Source: Marinicellulosiphila megalodicopiae (GTDB taxonomy: Bacteria > Pseudomonadota > Gammaproteobacteria > Pseudomonadales > Natronospirillaceae). Taken from it: a stretch of 64,000 nucleotides of DNA. Below, in pieces: positions 8,572-17,442 of this stretch; within the stretch, counting starts at the first letter, position 1, and every line of letters starts with the position of its first letter. The stretch lies in contig NZ_AP023087.1 in the NCBI RefSeq assembly GCF_045862395.1, positions 3,472,001 to 3,536,000 on the forward strand, given 5' to 3'. The position numbers were made by a program, and so were the translations under genes. A model generated the notes under the pieces. It did not search any database. It was not told the origin of the DNA and worked only from the letters and a program-made list of their open reading frames with translations.

Positions 8572-8920
8572 AAGACATACTTCATTTAGCACTAACAAAA
8601 CTTTTATTATTGTTAAGCAGGCACACTATTCTAGAAACACACTTCAATCACAATCATATTATTTCTTGTTCAGTGTATCTTAAAATACTACCCCAACTCC
8701 CTCCAATTAAAATCTAAAAACCCCATATGACACCCTAAAGGGATGACCTACGAATTTCATCCACGCAAAAAAAAGCCCACAAAAAATGCTGGCTCAATAA
8801 TGATTCAGATTGCGTTTAAATTTGTGCAGTTCGATGGGGGAAAAGGGAGCCTATACCTAAAACATATCAGTAAGTGACCTTTTCCCAACGACGTAATGCG
8901 CGAATTTAAGCGTGAGGCAC
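8572..8920. other. Non-coding gap after the insert, no gene recognised
   Basis: No convincing frame or RNA gene is visible. GGGAAAAGG at 8838-8846 and CCTTTTCCC at 8878-8886 form a 9-bp inverted repeat with a long loop. A run AAAAAAAAGCCCACA near 8766-8780 resembles the left part of the ilvC terminator at 8921, as if part of that region had been copied. This is probably the right junction of the accessory insert. Confidence 0.35.
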
Positions 8921-8946
8921 AAAAAAGCCCACATGGAAGTGGGCTT
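8921..8946 (-). terminator. Rho-independent terminator of ilvC
   Basis: On the minus strand an 8-bp stem (AAGCCCAC with GTGGGCTT) and a 6-base loop are followed by a run of Ts. This is a strong intrinsic terminator about 100 bases past the ilvC stop. Confidence 0.8.
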
Positions 8947-8997
8947 AGCGACTTCAATCTCAAGGAAGGTTTCCTTCCGCCAGAGATTTAATCAAGC

Positions 8998-9029
8998 GTT
9001 TAATTCTTTCATGGATGAAAGAATTAAAC
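8998..9029. repeat. 14-bp perfect hairpin just downstream of ilvC
   Basis: GTTTAATTCTTTCA at 8998-9011 and TGAAAGAATTAAAC at 9016-9029 pair perfectly around a 4-base loop. On the minus strand it lies 14 bases after the ilvC stop and has no T run, so it may stabilise the mRNA 3' end rather than terminate. Confidence 0.6.
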
Positions 9030-9042
9030 TTAAAAAGCAGTC

Positions 9043-10518
9043 TTATTCTACGATTGCTTTCATGTCAGTCATGTACCCACGTAATTCTTGACCAACCCAT
9101 TCTACTGGGTGGTTACGTAAATCATGGTTGATTTCTACTAACAATTTGTTATCAACAGAGTTTGAACCTGCTGGTAAACCTTTACCGATATAAGCAGAAT
9201 CTAAGTTGTTAACCCAATCTTTTAACATTGGAACAGCAGCGTGTGCGAATAAGTAACAACCGTATTCAGCAGTATCTGAGATCACTACGTTCATTTCGTA
9301 TAATTTCTTACGAGCGATTGTGTTAGCGATTAATGGAGTTTCATGTAAAGACTCGTAGTATGCAGACTCTTCAACAATACCCACTTCAACCATTGCTTCA
9401 AACGCCATTTCAACGCCAGCTTTAACCATTGCTACGAACATGATGTTGTTATCGAAGTATTCTTGCTCATCGATAGCAGCATCAGTTGCTGTTGATTTTT
9501 CAAATGCTGTTTCAGCAGTTTCTGAACGCCATTTTAATAGGTTTGCATCATCATTTGCCCAATCTTCCATCATTGTGCGAGAGAATTCGCCAGTGATGAT
9601 GTCATCCATGTGCTTGCGGAATAAAGGACGCATAGTCTCAGTTAATTCTTCAGCTAATTTGAACGCTTCGATTTTAGCTGGGTTAGATAAACGATCCATC
9701 ATGCCAGAAACACCGCCGTACTTAAGTGCTTCAGTGATCGTTTCCCAACCGTACTGGATCAATTTAGATGCGTAACCAGCTTCTAAACCATCAGCGATCA
9801 TTTTTTCGTAACCTAAGATTGCGCCAGTTTGCAACATACCACAAAGGATAGTTTGCTCGCCCATAAGGTCAGACTTAACTTCAGCGATGAAAGAAGATTC
9901 TAAACAACCCGCGCGATCGCCACCTGTTGCAGATGCGTATGCTTTCGCCCAATCCCAACCGTGGTTTTGTGGATCGTTTTCAGGGTGAACTGCGATAAGA
10001 GTTGGAACACCAAATCCACGTTTGTATTCTTCACGTACTTCAGAACCAGGACACTTAGGAGCAACCATGATTACTGTTAAATCTTTACGTACTTGCATAC
10101 CTTCTTCAACGATGTTGAAACCGTGAGAGTAAGCTAATGTCGCGCCTTCTTTCATTAAAGGCATGATCGCGTTAACCACTGAAGTGTGCTGCTTGTCAGG
10201 TGTTAAGTTACATACTAAATCAGCTTGTGGGATCAAATCTTCGTAAGTACCCACAACAAAACCGTTTTCAGATGCGTTTAAGAAAGACTGACGTTTTTCT
10301 GCAATTGCTGCACCGCGTAATGCGTAAGAGATATCTAAACCAGAATCGCGCATGTTTAAGCCTTGGTTTAAACCTTGAGCGCCACAACCTACGATGACTA
10401 CTTTTTTGCCTTTAAGGGCATTACAACCGTCAGCGAATTCGCTACGGTCCATGAAACGACAACGACCTAATTGGTCAAGCTTCTCAGCCATTGATAATGT
10501 GTTGAAATAATTAGCCAT
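9043..10518 (-). CDS. ilvC: Ketol-acid reductoisomerase (class II, long form)
   Basis: IlvC converts 2-acetolactate or 2-aceto-2-hydroxybutyrate to the dihydroxy acid with NADPH and magnesium, in valine, isoleucine and leucine synthesis. The 491 residues equal the E. coli class II enzyme. The Rossmann loop GCGAQG (44-49), APKCPGSEVREEYKRGFGVP and the C-terminal duplicated knotted domain are all present. The gene is monocistronic with its own terminator. Its upstream region at 10575-10639 holds a -10 and TTGC-type palindromes expected for IlvY, whose gene is on the plus strand about 7 kb away at 17443. Confidence 0.97.
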   Translation of the reverse strand: MANYFNTLSMAEKLDQLGRCRFMDRSEFADGCNALKGKKVVIVGCGAQGLNQGLNMRDSGLDISYALRGAAIAEKRQSFLNASENGFVVGTYEDLIPQADLVCNLTPDKQHTSVVNAIMPLMKEGATLAYSHGFNIVEEGMQVRKDLTVIMVAPKCPGSEVREEYKRGFGVPTLIAVHPENDPQNHGWDWAKAYASATGGDRAGCLESSFIAEVKSDLMGEQTILCGMLQTGAILGYEKMIADGLEAGYASKLIQYGWETITEALKYGGVSGMMDRLSNPAKIEAFKLAEELTETMRPLFRKHMDDIITGEFSRTMMEDWANDDANLLKWRSETAETAFEKSTATDAAIDEQEYFDNNIMFVAMVKAGVEMAFEAMVEVGIVEESAYYESLHETPLIANTIARKKLYEMNVVISDTAEYGCYLFAHAAVPMLKDWVNNLDSAYIGKGLPAGSNSVDNKLLVEINHDLRNHPVEWVGQELRGYMTDMKAIVE

Positions 10519-10574
10519 GATATGGATTCCTGTTAATCAATCTTTAGAAAATACCGAATTTTCGGATTGGCGCT

Positions 10575-10639
10575 ATCATAAGCCAGAAACTGTATTGCGC
10601 ATAATGAATTGATTGCAATCTATATTGCATAATATGCAA
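10575..10639 (-). promoter_or_regulatory. ilvC promoter with probable IlvY operator
   Basis: TTGCATAATATGCAA at 10625-10639 is a perfect palindrome with the T-N11-A spacing of LysR-family sites. A second, looser region, TTGCGCATAATG at 10595 with ATTGCAAT at 10612, lies between it and the promoter. On the minus strand TATGAT (bases 10575-10580) is a plausible -10, with no good -35, as is usual for an activator-dependent promoter. E. coli ilvC is activated by IlvY bound to tandem operators in the same place. Confidence 0.6.
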
Positions 10640-10666
10640 CACATTCAACATTTGAATAAACTGAAT

Positions 10667-12508
10667 TTACAAGATTTGAAATTGACGCAAAGCCTGTACT
10701 AATCGTTCCTTTCGAAGGGGTTTGGACAACGTATCATTCATTCCAATGTCCTTATAATGTTCAATATTAGAAGTTGATGCGCTAGCAGTAAGGGCTATTA
10801 TCGGCAATTGCATGCAATCAAACTGCTTTCGGATTAACGTTGTTGCTTCTATTCCATCCATAACAGGCATATTGATGTCCATTAATATTAAATCGTATTG
10901 GTTATTTTTACTTGCCTCAACAGCCTCTAATCCATTTACCACGCAATTTACATGATGCCCTTCAGTAGTCAGAAACTTTCGTGCGATTAATTGATTAACA
11001 TCATTATCTTCGACCAAAAGTATATTTAATTTTTTCCATACTTTATGAGTTTCAGGTGTGTTACTGACAGTCACCTCATTATTTCTAATGTGCTCAATAG
11101 GCAACGTGATAACAATTAATGTGCCTTTATTCACTTCACTATCAATTTGAATATGCCCATCCATTAGTTCAAGTAAATTATGCACAATAGATAAACCTAG
11201 TCCCACTCCATCTTTATCAGGGTTTACCTGTTTAAACGGCTCAAATATTATTTTTTGATCTTCTTCACTGATTCCTACACCACTGTCTTTAATATTAAAT
11301 ACAAGCTGTCCATGGGTATAAGCAATATTAAAATAAACTAATCCTTGAGTGGTATATTTAAACGCGTTGGACAACAAGTTATTTAAAACTTGATTAATTC
11401 TGGCAAAATCACCAATAAAAACAAAATCATTTATATAATCATTAACTATATACGTTTCAAACTCTAAATTTTGACTTTTAGCTCGTAAATTAAAAATTGA
11501 TTCTATAGGTTTGAGTAATTGTTGAAGTGTAAATTCAGTTTGATTTAATTTCACTTCACCGGCTTCAATTTGGCCTAAATCAAGCAAATCATTCAATAAT
11601 ACTAATAATGTTTCACTAGATGCATCAATGGTTTTGCAATATTCCGATTGTACGTCATTCAAACCACTTTCAAGCAAAATTTGATTCATGCCCAAAATGC
11701 CATTTAACGGAGTACGCAACTCATGGGAAACTTTTGCAACAAATCGAGACTTAGCTTTGGAAGCATTTAATGCCTCTACATTGCTGATTGCTAATCTTCG
11801 CTGTGTTTCTACTAACTTTCGGTTATCTTCAATGAGTTTTTCATTTTTTAAATACAATTCATTATGGGCATTTTGTAATTCGGTTGTGGTTTGAGTCATG
11901 ATAAAGGGCGCCATAATAAATCGTCTTATACGACTGAATAGTCCTCCAACATTAGGAACCTGGCAACGATAAGTCGCATGCGTATCATCTATAGTCATTT
12001 CTATATTTAATGCCTTCACACCATAAATCAAAGGAATGGCTTCCATTAAGCCTAAACTAGACCAATAGAATGCATCGCAATTTTTATAACCTTTCTCTAA
12101 TGTAAAATTTACTGTGAAATTATTATTAGAATCAAAACTGCAACTGATATCCACGCAACTAAAAAGATACGTCACCATTTTATTGCTTTTATCGCCATGT
12201 AACCAATAAAACATTTCAGGTAATGTATACAAACCGCGAGCAACGGCAAAAAAAGGTTTCATAAATGGTGCGTTTATTGAATTTTTACCAATTTGACGAA
12301 TATCTTGATAATCATAATTTAATCGGTTACATAAATTATCTAAAAGAAGAACAAAGCAGTCCCAACTGATTCGGTTATTTTTATTTTTTAAATAATCCAA
12401 ATCATGTTCGCAATCCGTTAAAAATAAACTAACATCAAGTTTTTTAGTTTCGATCTCTCGTAAATAATTATTTAAAACTTTACAAGACACCTCACTGAAT
12501 GTATTCAT
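10667..12508 (-). CDS. Cytosolic hybrid sensor histidine kinase
   Basis: The 613-residue product has a novel N-terminal sensor region (about 1-200), a short coiled coil (205-245), a HisKA domain with SHELRTPLNG (phosphorylated His262), an HATPase domain with NLLSNAFKYT and DSGVGI / GVGLGLSI boxes, and a C-terminal receiver with LMDINMPVMDG. No membrane helix is seen, so the ligand must reach the cytosol. The sensor part (TLPEMFYWLHGDKS, then NCDAFYWSSLGLMEAIPLIYG) loosely resembles the ligand-binding N-terminus of AraC-type regulators; this is a weak resemblance. It lies 42 bases downstream of the oxoamine synthase fusion on the same strand, so the two are probably one operon. No separate output regulator is adjacent. 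Confidence 0.85.
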   Translation of the reverse strand: MNTFSEVSCKVLNNYLREIETKKLDVSLFLTDCEHDLDYLKNKNNRISWDCFVLLLDNLCNRLNYDYQDIRQIGKNSINAPFMKPFFAVARGLYTLPEMFYWLHGDKSNKMVTYLFSCVDISCSFDSNNNFTVNFTLEKGYKNCDAFYWSSLGLMEAIPLIYGVKALNIEMTIDDTHATYRCQVPNVGGLFSRIRRFIMAPFIMTQTTTELQNAHNELYLKNEKLIEDNRKLVETQRRLAISNVEALNASKAKSRFVAKVSHELRTPLNGILGMNQILLESGLNDVQSEYCKTIDASSETLLVLLNDLLDLGQIEAGEVKLNQTEFTLQQLLKPIESIFNLRAKSQNLEFETYIVNDYINDFVFIGDFARINQVLNNLLSNAFKYTTQGLVYFNIAYTHGQLVFNIKDSGVGISEEDQKIIFEPFKQVNPDKDGVGLGLSIVHNLLELMDGHIQIDSEVNKGTLIVITLPIEHIRNNEVTVSNTPETHKVWKKLNILLVEDNDVNQLIARKFLTTEGHHVNCVVNGLEAVEASKNNQYDLILMDINMPVMDGIEATTLIRKQFDCMQLPIIALTASASTSNIEHYKDIGMNDTLSKPLRKERLVQALRQFQIL

Positions 12509-12550
12509 TTAAATGTTCCAACTGTATTTCAAAACAGTAAATCAAGCCCA

Positions 12551-14989
12551 CTAATGTTTGTCAGATGACATTTCGTTCATTGCTTCAAAAGAAAAATGTT
12601 GAAACTGCTGAACATATAAAAAGTTATTGAAAGCCTTAGCGCCTATACGCTTTTTCTCTAAAGACGCACCAAAGCCTAAATGAATTTGGTTGCTATTTAA
12701 TTCCCTAGCTCGATCGACAATTGCCACAAGCATTTGCCGATAAACAGCTCGCTCTATAAAAGCATAGTCTATTGCAGCAACAACGCCATAATAGTCAGCC
12801 CCCTGTTTTAAACAAAGAACCATTGCCTGTGGCTTTGTGCTCAATTTAGCCTCTGAGTCTATGTACACTTCTAGAATCTCACTATTTTCTAATTGAATTA
12901 AATGGTCAAATAGCGCTTTAGGCAATGCATAAGTATTGATTTCTCTGGCTTTTCTTTGCACATTTAAATACAACTGATAAAAGTGCTCCAATTGCTGGGA
13001 ATCATAATTTTCACAAACATTCACTGTGTTTTTTTGATAATGAGGCAGCACATAAGCACGTTGAAAGTAACGATATTTCGGCTTTAATTGCATTTGCCAA
13101 GCATCAATATCGCTACTGATCATACCAGCATCTAATTTATGATTATCTAAACCTTGAGTTTTAATAAACCCCTGCTCCATAAATACGGATTCAACTTGCT
13201 CATTAATTTCAATAAAATCTCTCAGTATTAATCCAGATACTTCCTTTGAATGGCTTTTCATCCATTCTATTAGTTGTAAAACCGCATGTTTAAACTCTGC
13301 ATGATTTGTATCAACAAACAAATGTGAGCCTTCTGTAATTAATGTTCCCATCATTAATACATATGAACTAAATGCCTGAGAAGTTTGCTGCCTAACGGCC
13401 TCTACTTTTTCACTGAGCATTTTCTCTAAAAGCATATCATCTTTCATAAAACATCGAGTAAACATAGTAGCTAATATAAGTTGATTATTTTGATCAAATA
13501 TACTCACATAATAAAACTGCCAAGTATTATCTTTCTCTAATTGTTTTTGATTGGGATAATTTTGTGAAAATGTTTTTTCCAAGGCATCTAAATAGTTAAC
13601 GTGCAAAAAACTATCATCACCAAAACATTTAGACCAAGCGACTTGATCTACTTTATGAATACTATCTTGTATTTCTATTTTTAACTTTTTAGTTTTTACC
13701 TCTTGCTGATAACGTTTTTTAAAGGAAGTAGATTGATCTGTATTAAGATTAAAAGCATCAATCACTTGGTTAACATTCGCTCCTTTTGAATATAATGATT
13801 CACTGTAAGCATTTGCTAAATCCAAACATAAATCTCTTACATCCTGTTCATGTAAATGTGTATTTAAAGTAAACCGCACCCCCGTATTTGCAATGGGTAC
13901 AGCTGGGTATAATCCAATATTGACGTATTTCCCTTTTTGCATCATTTTATTGACTAGCTCAAACCCGCTATCTAAAAGTGATGTAGCTATATAAAAAATA
14001 GGAGTGCTTGGATTAGATATATCTGGTAATGAAAGTTGTTTAAATTGATCGGAACAAATTTTAGTAAGAATTGCTAATTTTTTTTGTCTTTTTCCAACTT
14101 CACCATTTAAATGTAATTTCGCACTATTTATAGCAGCGCCTAACATGGGAGGTTGAATTGGGCCTGAAAAAATCAACGTGCCGCCGCAGGTTCTAACTTT
14201 TCTTTTTTGTTCTTCATTTGCAAAAAACAAAACCCCGCCACTTGCTGCAAATGCTTTATTTAATGATGCTGCAACCACAATTCTTTCATTAAGGGCTAAT
14301 TGACTTAAAACGTACCCTTTACCAAATTCTCCCGTCCAACTAAATCCATGAGCGTCATCTATATATAAATTTAATTGCGAATACTTTTGTTGCAGTAAAA
14401 CCAATTCTGTTAAAGGTGCGAAGTCTCCATACATACTGTAAACACCGTCTAAGCAATACCAAATTTTTTCTTTATGATGGCGAAATTGATTCAGTTTCTG
14501 TTCTAACTCTTCTAAGTTACTATGCTCAATCATAGTAGTTTGGATGCCTGTTGCGCGTAATTGCCTGACAGCTGATTGAACCGAAGCATGCACTTGATGA
14601 TCTAAAATAACCAAATCATTTTGACTAACTAAGGTCGGTAATGAACTAAAATGCCCTAGCGTGGTTGAAGGCGTAACTAAACTTGGGTAGCCACTTAATT
14701 TTTGCAAAAGTTGTTCAAGTTCGTCATATAAAGGACAAGATACGTAGGCTCTTGAACTTGAAAACTGGCTGCCAAATTGTTTGGCAGCCTGTACAATTCC
14801 ATCAATAATGAATTCATTTTTTTCTAATGCTAAATAAGAGCAAGAACCAAAATTTACTAATGGCTTAGAATCAATGGTGATTATTCGACCATTTAAGAAT
14901 TCGTCATCGGGTGATAAATGAAAAATGCCTGCTTTTTTTGCTCGAGTAAAAATATCATCAACAGTATCAATAAACGTTTGTTTAGACAT
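12551..14989 (-). CDS. Alpha-oxoamine synthase (CqsA/KBL-like PLP enzyme) fused to a FemAB/GNAT-like acyltransferase
   Basis: The first 400 residues are a PLP-dependent alpha-oxoamine synthase: VNFGSCSYLAL, the SSSRAYVSC segment, DGVYSMYGD, the cofactor motif YIDDAHG (211-217) and the Schiff-base lysine in AASLNKAFAASGG (Lys247). Such enzymes condense an acyl-CoA with an amino acid; relatives include BioF, Kbl, serine palmitoyltransferase and the autoinducer synthases CqsA and LqsA. From about 420 to the end is a second domain opening like the FemAB-like acetyltransferase family (KIEIQDSIHKVDQVAWSKCF, then FLHVNYLDALE). I place the start at the ATG at 14987-14989, which has GGA five bases upstream; an in-frame ATG lies two codons earlier at 14995. 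The histidine kinase follows closely. The product is unknown. Confidence 0.8.
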   Translation of the reverse strand: MSKQTFIDTVDDIFTRAKKAGIFHLSPDDEFLNGRIITIDSKPLVNFGSCSYLALEKNEFIIDGIVQAAKQFGSQFSSSRAYVSCPLYDELEQLLQKLSGYPSLVTPSTTLGHFSSLPTLVSQNDLVILDHQVHASVQSAVRQLRATGIQTTMIEHSNLEELEQKLNQFRHHKEKIWYCLDGVYSMYGDFAPLTELVLLQQKYSQLNLYIDDAHGFSWTGEFGKGYVLSQLALNERIVVAASLNKAFAASGGVLFFANEEQKRKVRTCGGTLIFSGPIQPPMLGAAINSAKLHLNGEVGKRQKKLAILTKICSDQFKQLSLPDISNPSTPIFYIATSLLDSGFELVNKMMQKGKYVNIGLYPAVPIANTGVRFTLNTHLHEQDVRDLCLDLANAYSESLYSKGANVNQVIDAFNLNTDQSTSFKKRYQQEVKTKKLKIEIQDSIHKVDQVAWSKCFGDDSFLHVNYLDALEKTFSQNYPNQKQLEKDNTWQFYYVSIFDQNNQLILATMFTRCFMKDDMLLEKMLSEKVEAVRQQTSQAFSSYVLMMGTLITEGSHLFVDTNHAEFKHAVLQLIEWMKSHSKEVSGLILRDFIEINEQVESVFMEQGFIKTQGLDNHKLDAGMISSDIDAWQMQLKPKYRYFQRAYVLPHYQKNTVNVCENYDSQQLEHFYQLYLNVQRKAREINTYALPKALFDHLIQLENSEILEVYIDSEAKLSTKPQAMVLCLKQGADYYGVVAAIDYAFIERAVYRQMLVAIVDRARELNSNQIHLGFGASLEKKRIGAKAFNNFLYVQQFQHFSFEAMNEMSSDKH

Positions 14990-15067
14990 AAGCATCCAGA
15001 AATTATTTTGTGACTATAATTTTAGTTCAAAAATATTTTTTTGCATATTATTGTTAAGTTTTGTTAA

Positions 15068-16239
15068 GGAAACTCTGTTTAAATAATGCTAAAATATGAG
15101 TGTCCATTAATTTTAAATGAAACCTATATATCACATGAAACAACTCAGCTTTACAGACGCAGAATCCCATTTAAAACGAAAACAAACTCGAAAAGAAAAA
15201 TTCCTTAATCAAATGGAAGGACTTGTTCCTTGGGGCGTTTTTCTGCCTATCATCGAGCCATTTTATCCAAAAATGCATAAAAAAGGTCGTCAGCCTTACC
15301 CGCTTGAAACGATGCTTCGTGTTCATTTAATGCAAAACTGGTATACGATGAGTGATCCATCAATGGAGGATGCACTTTATGAAATTGCATCCATGCGACA
15401 ATTTGCTCGATTAGAATTAACACATAAAATTCCTGATGAAACGACCATCTTAAAATTTAGGCATTTGCTTGAGAAGCATAAATTACAAGAAAAAATGCAA
15501 CAAGCCATGAACCAAATTATGGTTGATCAAGGTGTATTATTAAAAGAAGGGACACTGATGGACGCCACAATTATTCACGCATCACCTTCAACCAAAAACA
15601 AATCGAAAGCACGCGATCCAGAAATGCATTCCTGCAAAAAAGCGAATCAATATTATTTTGGAATGAAAGCGCACGTGGGTGTCGACATGTACACAGGCGT
15701 GGCGCACAGCATGACATTTACATCGGCTAATCATCATGATGTGACCGAAGCGCATAATTTATTGCACGGTGAAGAAAAATTAATCGGTGGTGATAGCGGA
15801 TATTTAGGTGCGGATCAGCGTGAAGAAAATAAAGATGTTTCAGCCCAATGGCTGATCGCAGAGCGACCAAGTTCATTAGTAAAAAAACACGGGACGGGCA
15901 CAATTTACAATGACAAAAAAGCCACGGAAAAAATAAAGGCGCAATTAAGAGCGAAGGTGGAGCATATTTTTAGAATCGTAAAGTGTCAGTTTGGATTTCG
16001 AAAAGTGAAATACAAAGGGCTAGCAAAAAATGCGGCACAGCTGACGATGTTATTTACGTTAGCCAATATTTATATGATGAGGAATTTATAAATGAACTAG
16101 GCGAGTTACGCCTAGAATTTGGCAAACCAGCCAAATTCTAGGAAGTATGCGAGTTTTTTCGCAATTTCAGGGTGTTTTTTAGAAAAAAAATTGTAAGATT
16201 TTTTTTATTGAGTCTTTAGGATTCTAAATCAGAGATTCC
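15068..16239 (+). mobile_element. Complete IS5-family insertion sequence, 1172 bp, TTAA target duplication
   Basis: The left end begins GGAAACTCTGTTTA and the right end, read inward, begins GGAATCTCTGATTTA, an imperfect terminal inverted repeat. Both ends are flanked by TTAA (15064-15067 and 16240-16243), a 4-bp target duplication typical of the IS5 group. One transposase gene fills most of it. The 3' non-coding part holds two hairpins: TAGGCG/CGCCTA at 16098-16114 and an 11-bp stem at 16113-16140. The intact ends and gene suggest a recent insertion. It lies 79 bases from the oxoamine synthase start, so it may have altered that operon's promoter. Confidence 0.88.
15117..16091 (+). CDS. IS5-family transposase
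   Basis: The 324-residue DDE transposase closely resembles that of E. coli IS5 in order and wording of blocks: RRKQTRKE-like start (KRKQTRKEKFL), EPFYPK, GRQPYPLETMLRVH, MEDALYEIASMRQFARLEL, GTLMDATIIHASPSTKNK (first catalytic Asp), YYFGMKAHVGVD, HGEEKLIGGDSGYLGA (second Asp) and RARVEH-like RAKVEHIFRIVK (catalytic Glu). The frame is intact. An ATG at 15135 is an equally good start because relatives begin a few residues before the FTDAES-like block. No clear ribosome site was seen for either. Confidence 0.93.
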   Translation: MKPIYHMKQLSFTDAESHLKRKQTRKEKFLNQMEGLVPWGVFLPIIEPFYPKMHKKGRQPYPLETMLRVHLMQNWYTMSDPSMEDALYEIASMRQFARLELTHKIPDETTILKFRHLLEKHKLQEKMQQAMNQIMVDQGVLLKEGTLMDATIIHASPSTKNKSKARDPEMHSCKKANQYYFGMKAHVGVDMYTGVAHSMTFTSANHHDVTEAHNLLHGEEKLIGGDSGYLGADQREENKDVSAQWLIAERPSSLVKKHGTGTIYNDKKATEKIKAQLRAKVEHIFRIVKCQFGFRKVKYKGLAKNAAQLTMLFTLANIYMMRNL

Positions 16240-16384
16240 TTAACTAAAACTCGTTATATGTTTCACATTTAGTTAAATTCCATTTCAACATTGCATCTTC
16301 TGCAACATTAAATCAAAATATAGTAAATTTTGTAGCTCAGAAGTATACAATCCACCATTTCCTTAAGAACTAAGACTTTTAACT

Positions 16385-17434
16385 ATGATTAAACTATTTC
16401 ATTATCTAATGTTAATAATTGCCTCTACATTTATTAGTTCGGCAATCGCAGCATCTGAACAATCCAAGACGACCACTCAATCTTTAGAGACAAAAGCGTC
16501 AAATCAGTCATATGTTCCCATTATTGCTTATGAAGGCACTTATGGATGGATTTTAGGTGTGGCATATTTTCGTTACCCTAATAAATTAGCTGACAACCCA
16601 AGCGACCAAGAATTTGATGTTTTATTATATGCTGCTGACGGCCCTGTCATTTCTTTAGAAACTCGCTGGAAAAAATACACAATAGCAGAAAATTTGGACT
16701 TAGAAATTTTCGGTGATGTGTCTAATTTCTATGTTAAAGATTATCCAAATGCTCAATTAGAAGGAATTTTAATTGATCGGCAAACAAGTAAAATCAACCC
16801 AAAATTCACACAAAATATTAAAGACACTCATAATATAGTTTATGAGTTCACATTAGACTACAAAGATTACGCAGAGGATGCTCCTGCTCAATACAAAAAT
16901 GGGATGTCAGTGAATACCGGTGTTGGTTATTTAATTGATGAGCGAGATAATGGCACAAACTCAAAAAAAGGTTACATGCTTGAATCCTCCTTTAACTTAA
17001 AACCGCATTTTTTATCCACAACAAAAGGCGGAACTTTTTCAACCAAACTTGAATTGGATGCGCGGTACTATCACAGTATTACTGACAAACAAACGTTTGT
17101 TACACGCGGTTTATTTCAATACACCACAGGTAATTTATTAGATGCTCGTTTTGGGGGATCTAAAATTATGCGTGGATTTGATTCCAATCGATTCATTGGT
17201 AAACAAGCGTTAACTTTACAAAATGAATATCGTGCACAATTTAATAAGCACCTAGGCGCAGTTGGTTTTTTATCATTAGGTCAAATTGATACTCAAAATG
17301 ATATTCAAATAAACTACGGGATTGGACTTCGTGTTGGTTTACCACCAGATCAAACACAGCAAATCCGTGTAGACTTTGGATTTGACACGCAAGGTAATAG
17401 CACATTTATGTTGCAATTTAACCAAGCGATCTAG
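16385..17434 (+). CDS. Outer-membrane beta-barrel protein (surface-antigen/BamA-like C-terminal barrel)
   Basis: The 349 residues start with a signal peptide ending near SSAIAA and continue as alternating strands of a beta barrel. GGSKIMRGFDSNRFIGK near 260-276 resembles the RGF/RGY loop of BamA/TamA-type barrels, and IGLRVGLPPDQTQQIRVDFGF matches the closing strands of the surface-antigen family. No POTRA domain is visible before the barrel, so it is a barrel-only member, not BamA. It is 8 bases before ilvY on the same strand, so the two may be cotranscribed. Its cargo or function is unknown. Confidence 0.7.
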   Translation: MIKLFHYLMLIIASTFISSAIAASEQSKTTTQSLETKASNQSYVPIIAYEGTYGWILGVAYFRYPNKLADNPSDQEFDVLLYAADGPVISLETRWKKYTIAENLDLEIFGDVSNFYVKDYPNAQLEGILIDRQTSKINPKFTQNIKDTHNIVYEFTLDYKDYAEDAPAQYKNGMSVNTGVGYLIDERDNGTNSKKGYMLESSFNLKPHFLSTTKGGTFSTKLELDARYYHSITDKQTFVTRGLFQYTTGNLLDARFGGSKIMRGFDSNRFIGKQALTLQNEYRAQFNKHLGAVGFLSLGQIDTQNDIQINYGIGLRVGLPPDQTQQIRVDFGFDTQGNSTFMLQFNQAI

Positions 17435-17442
17435 AGAACATT

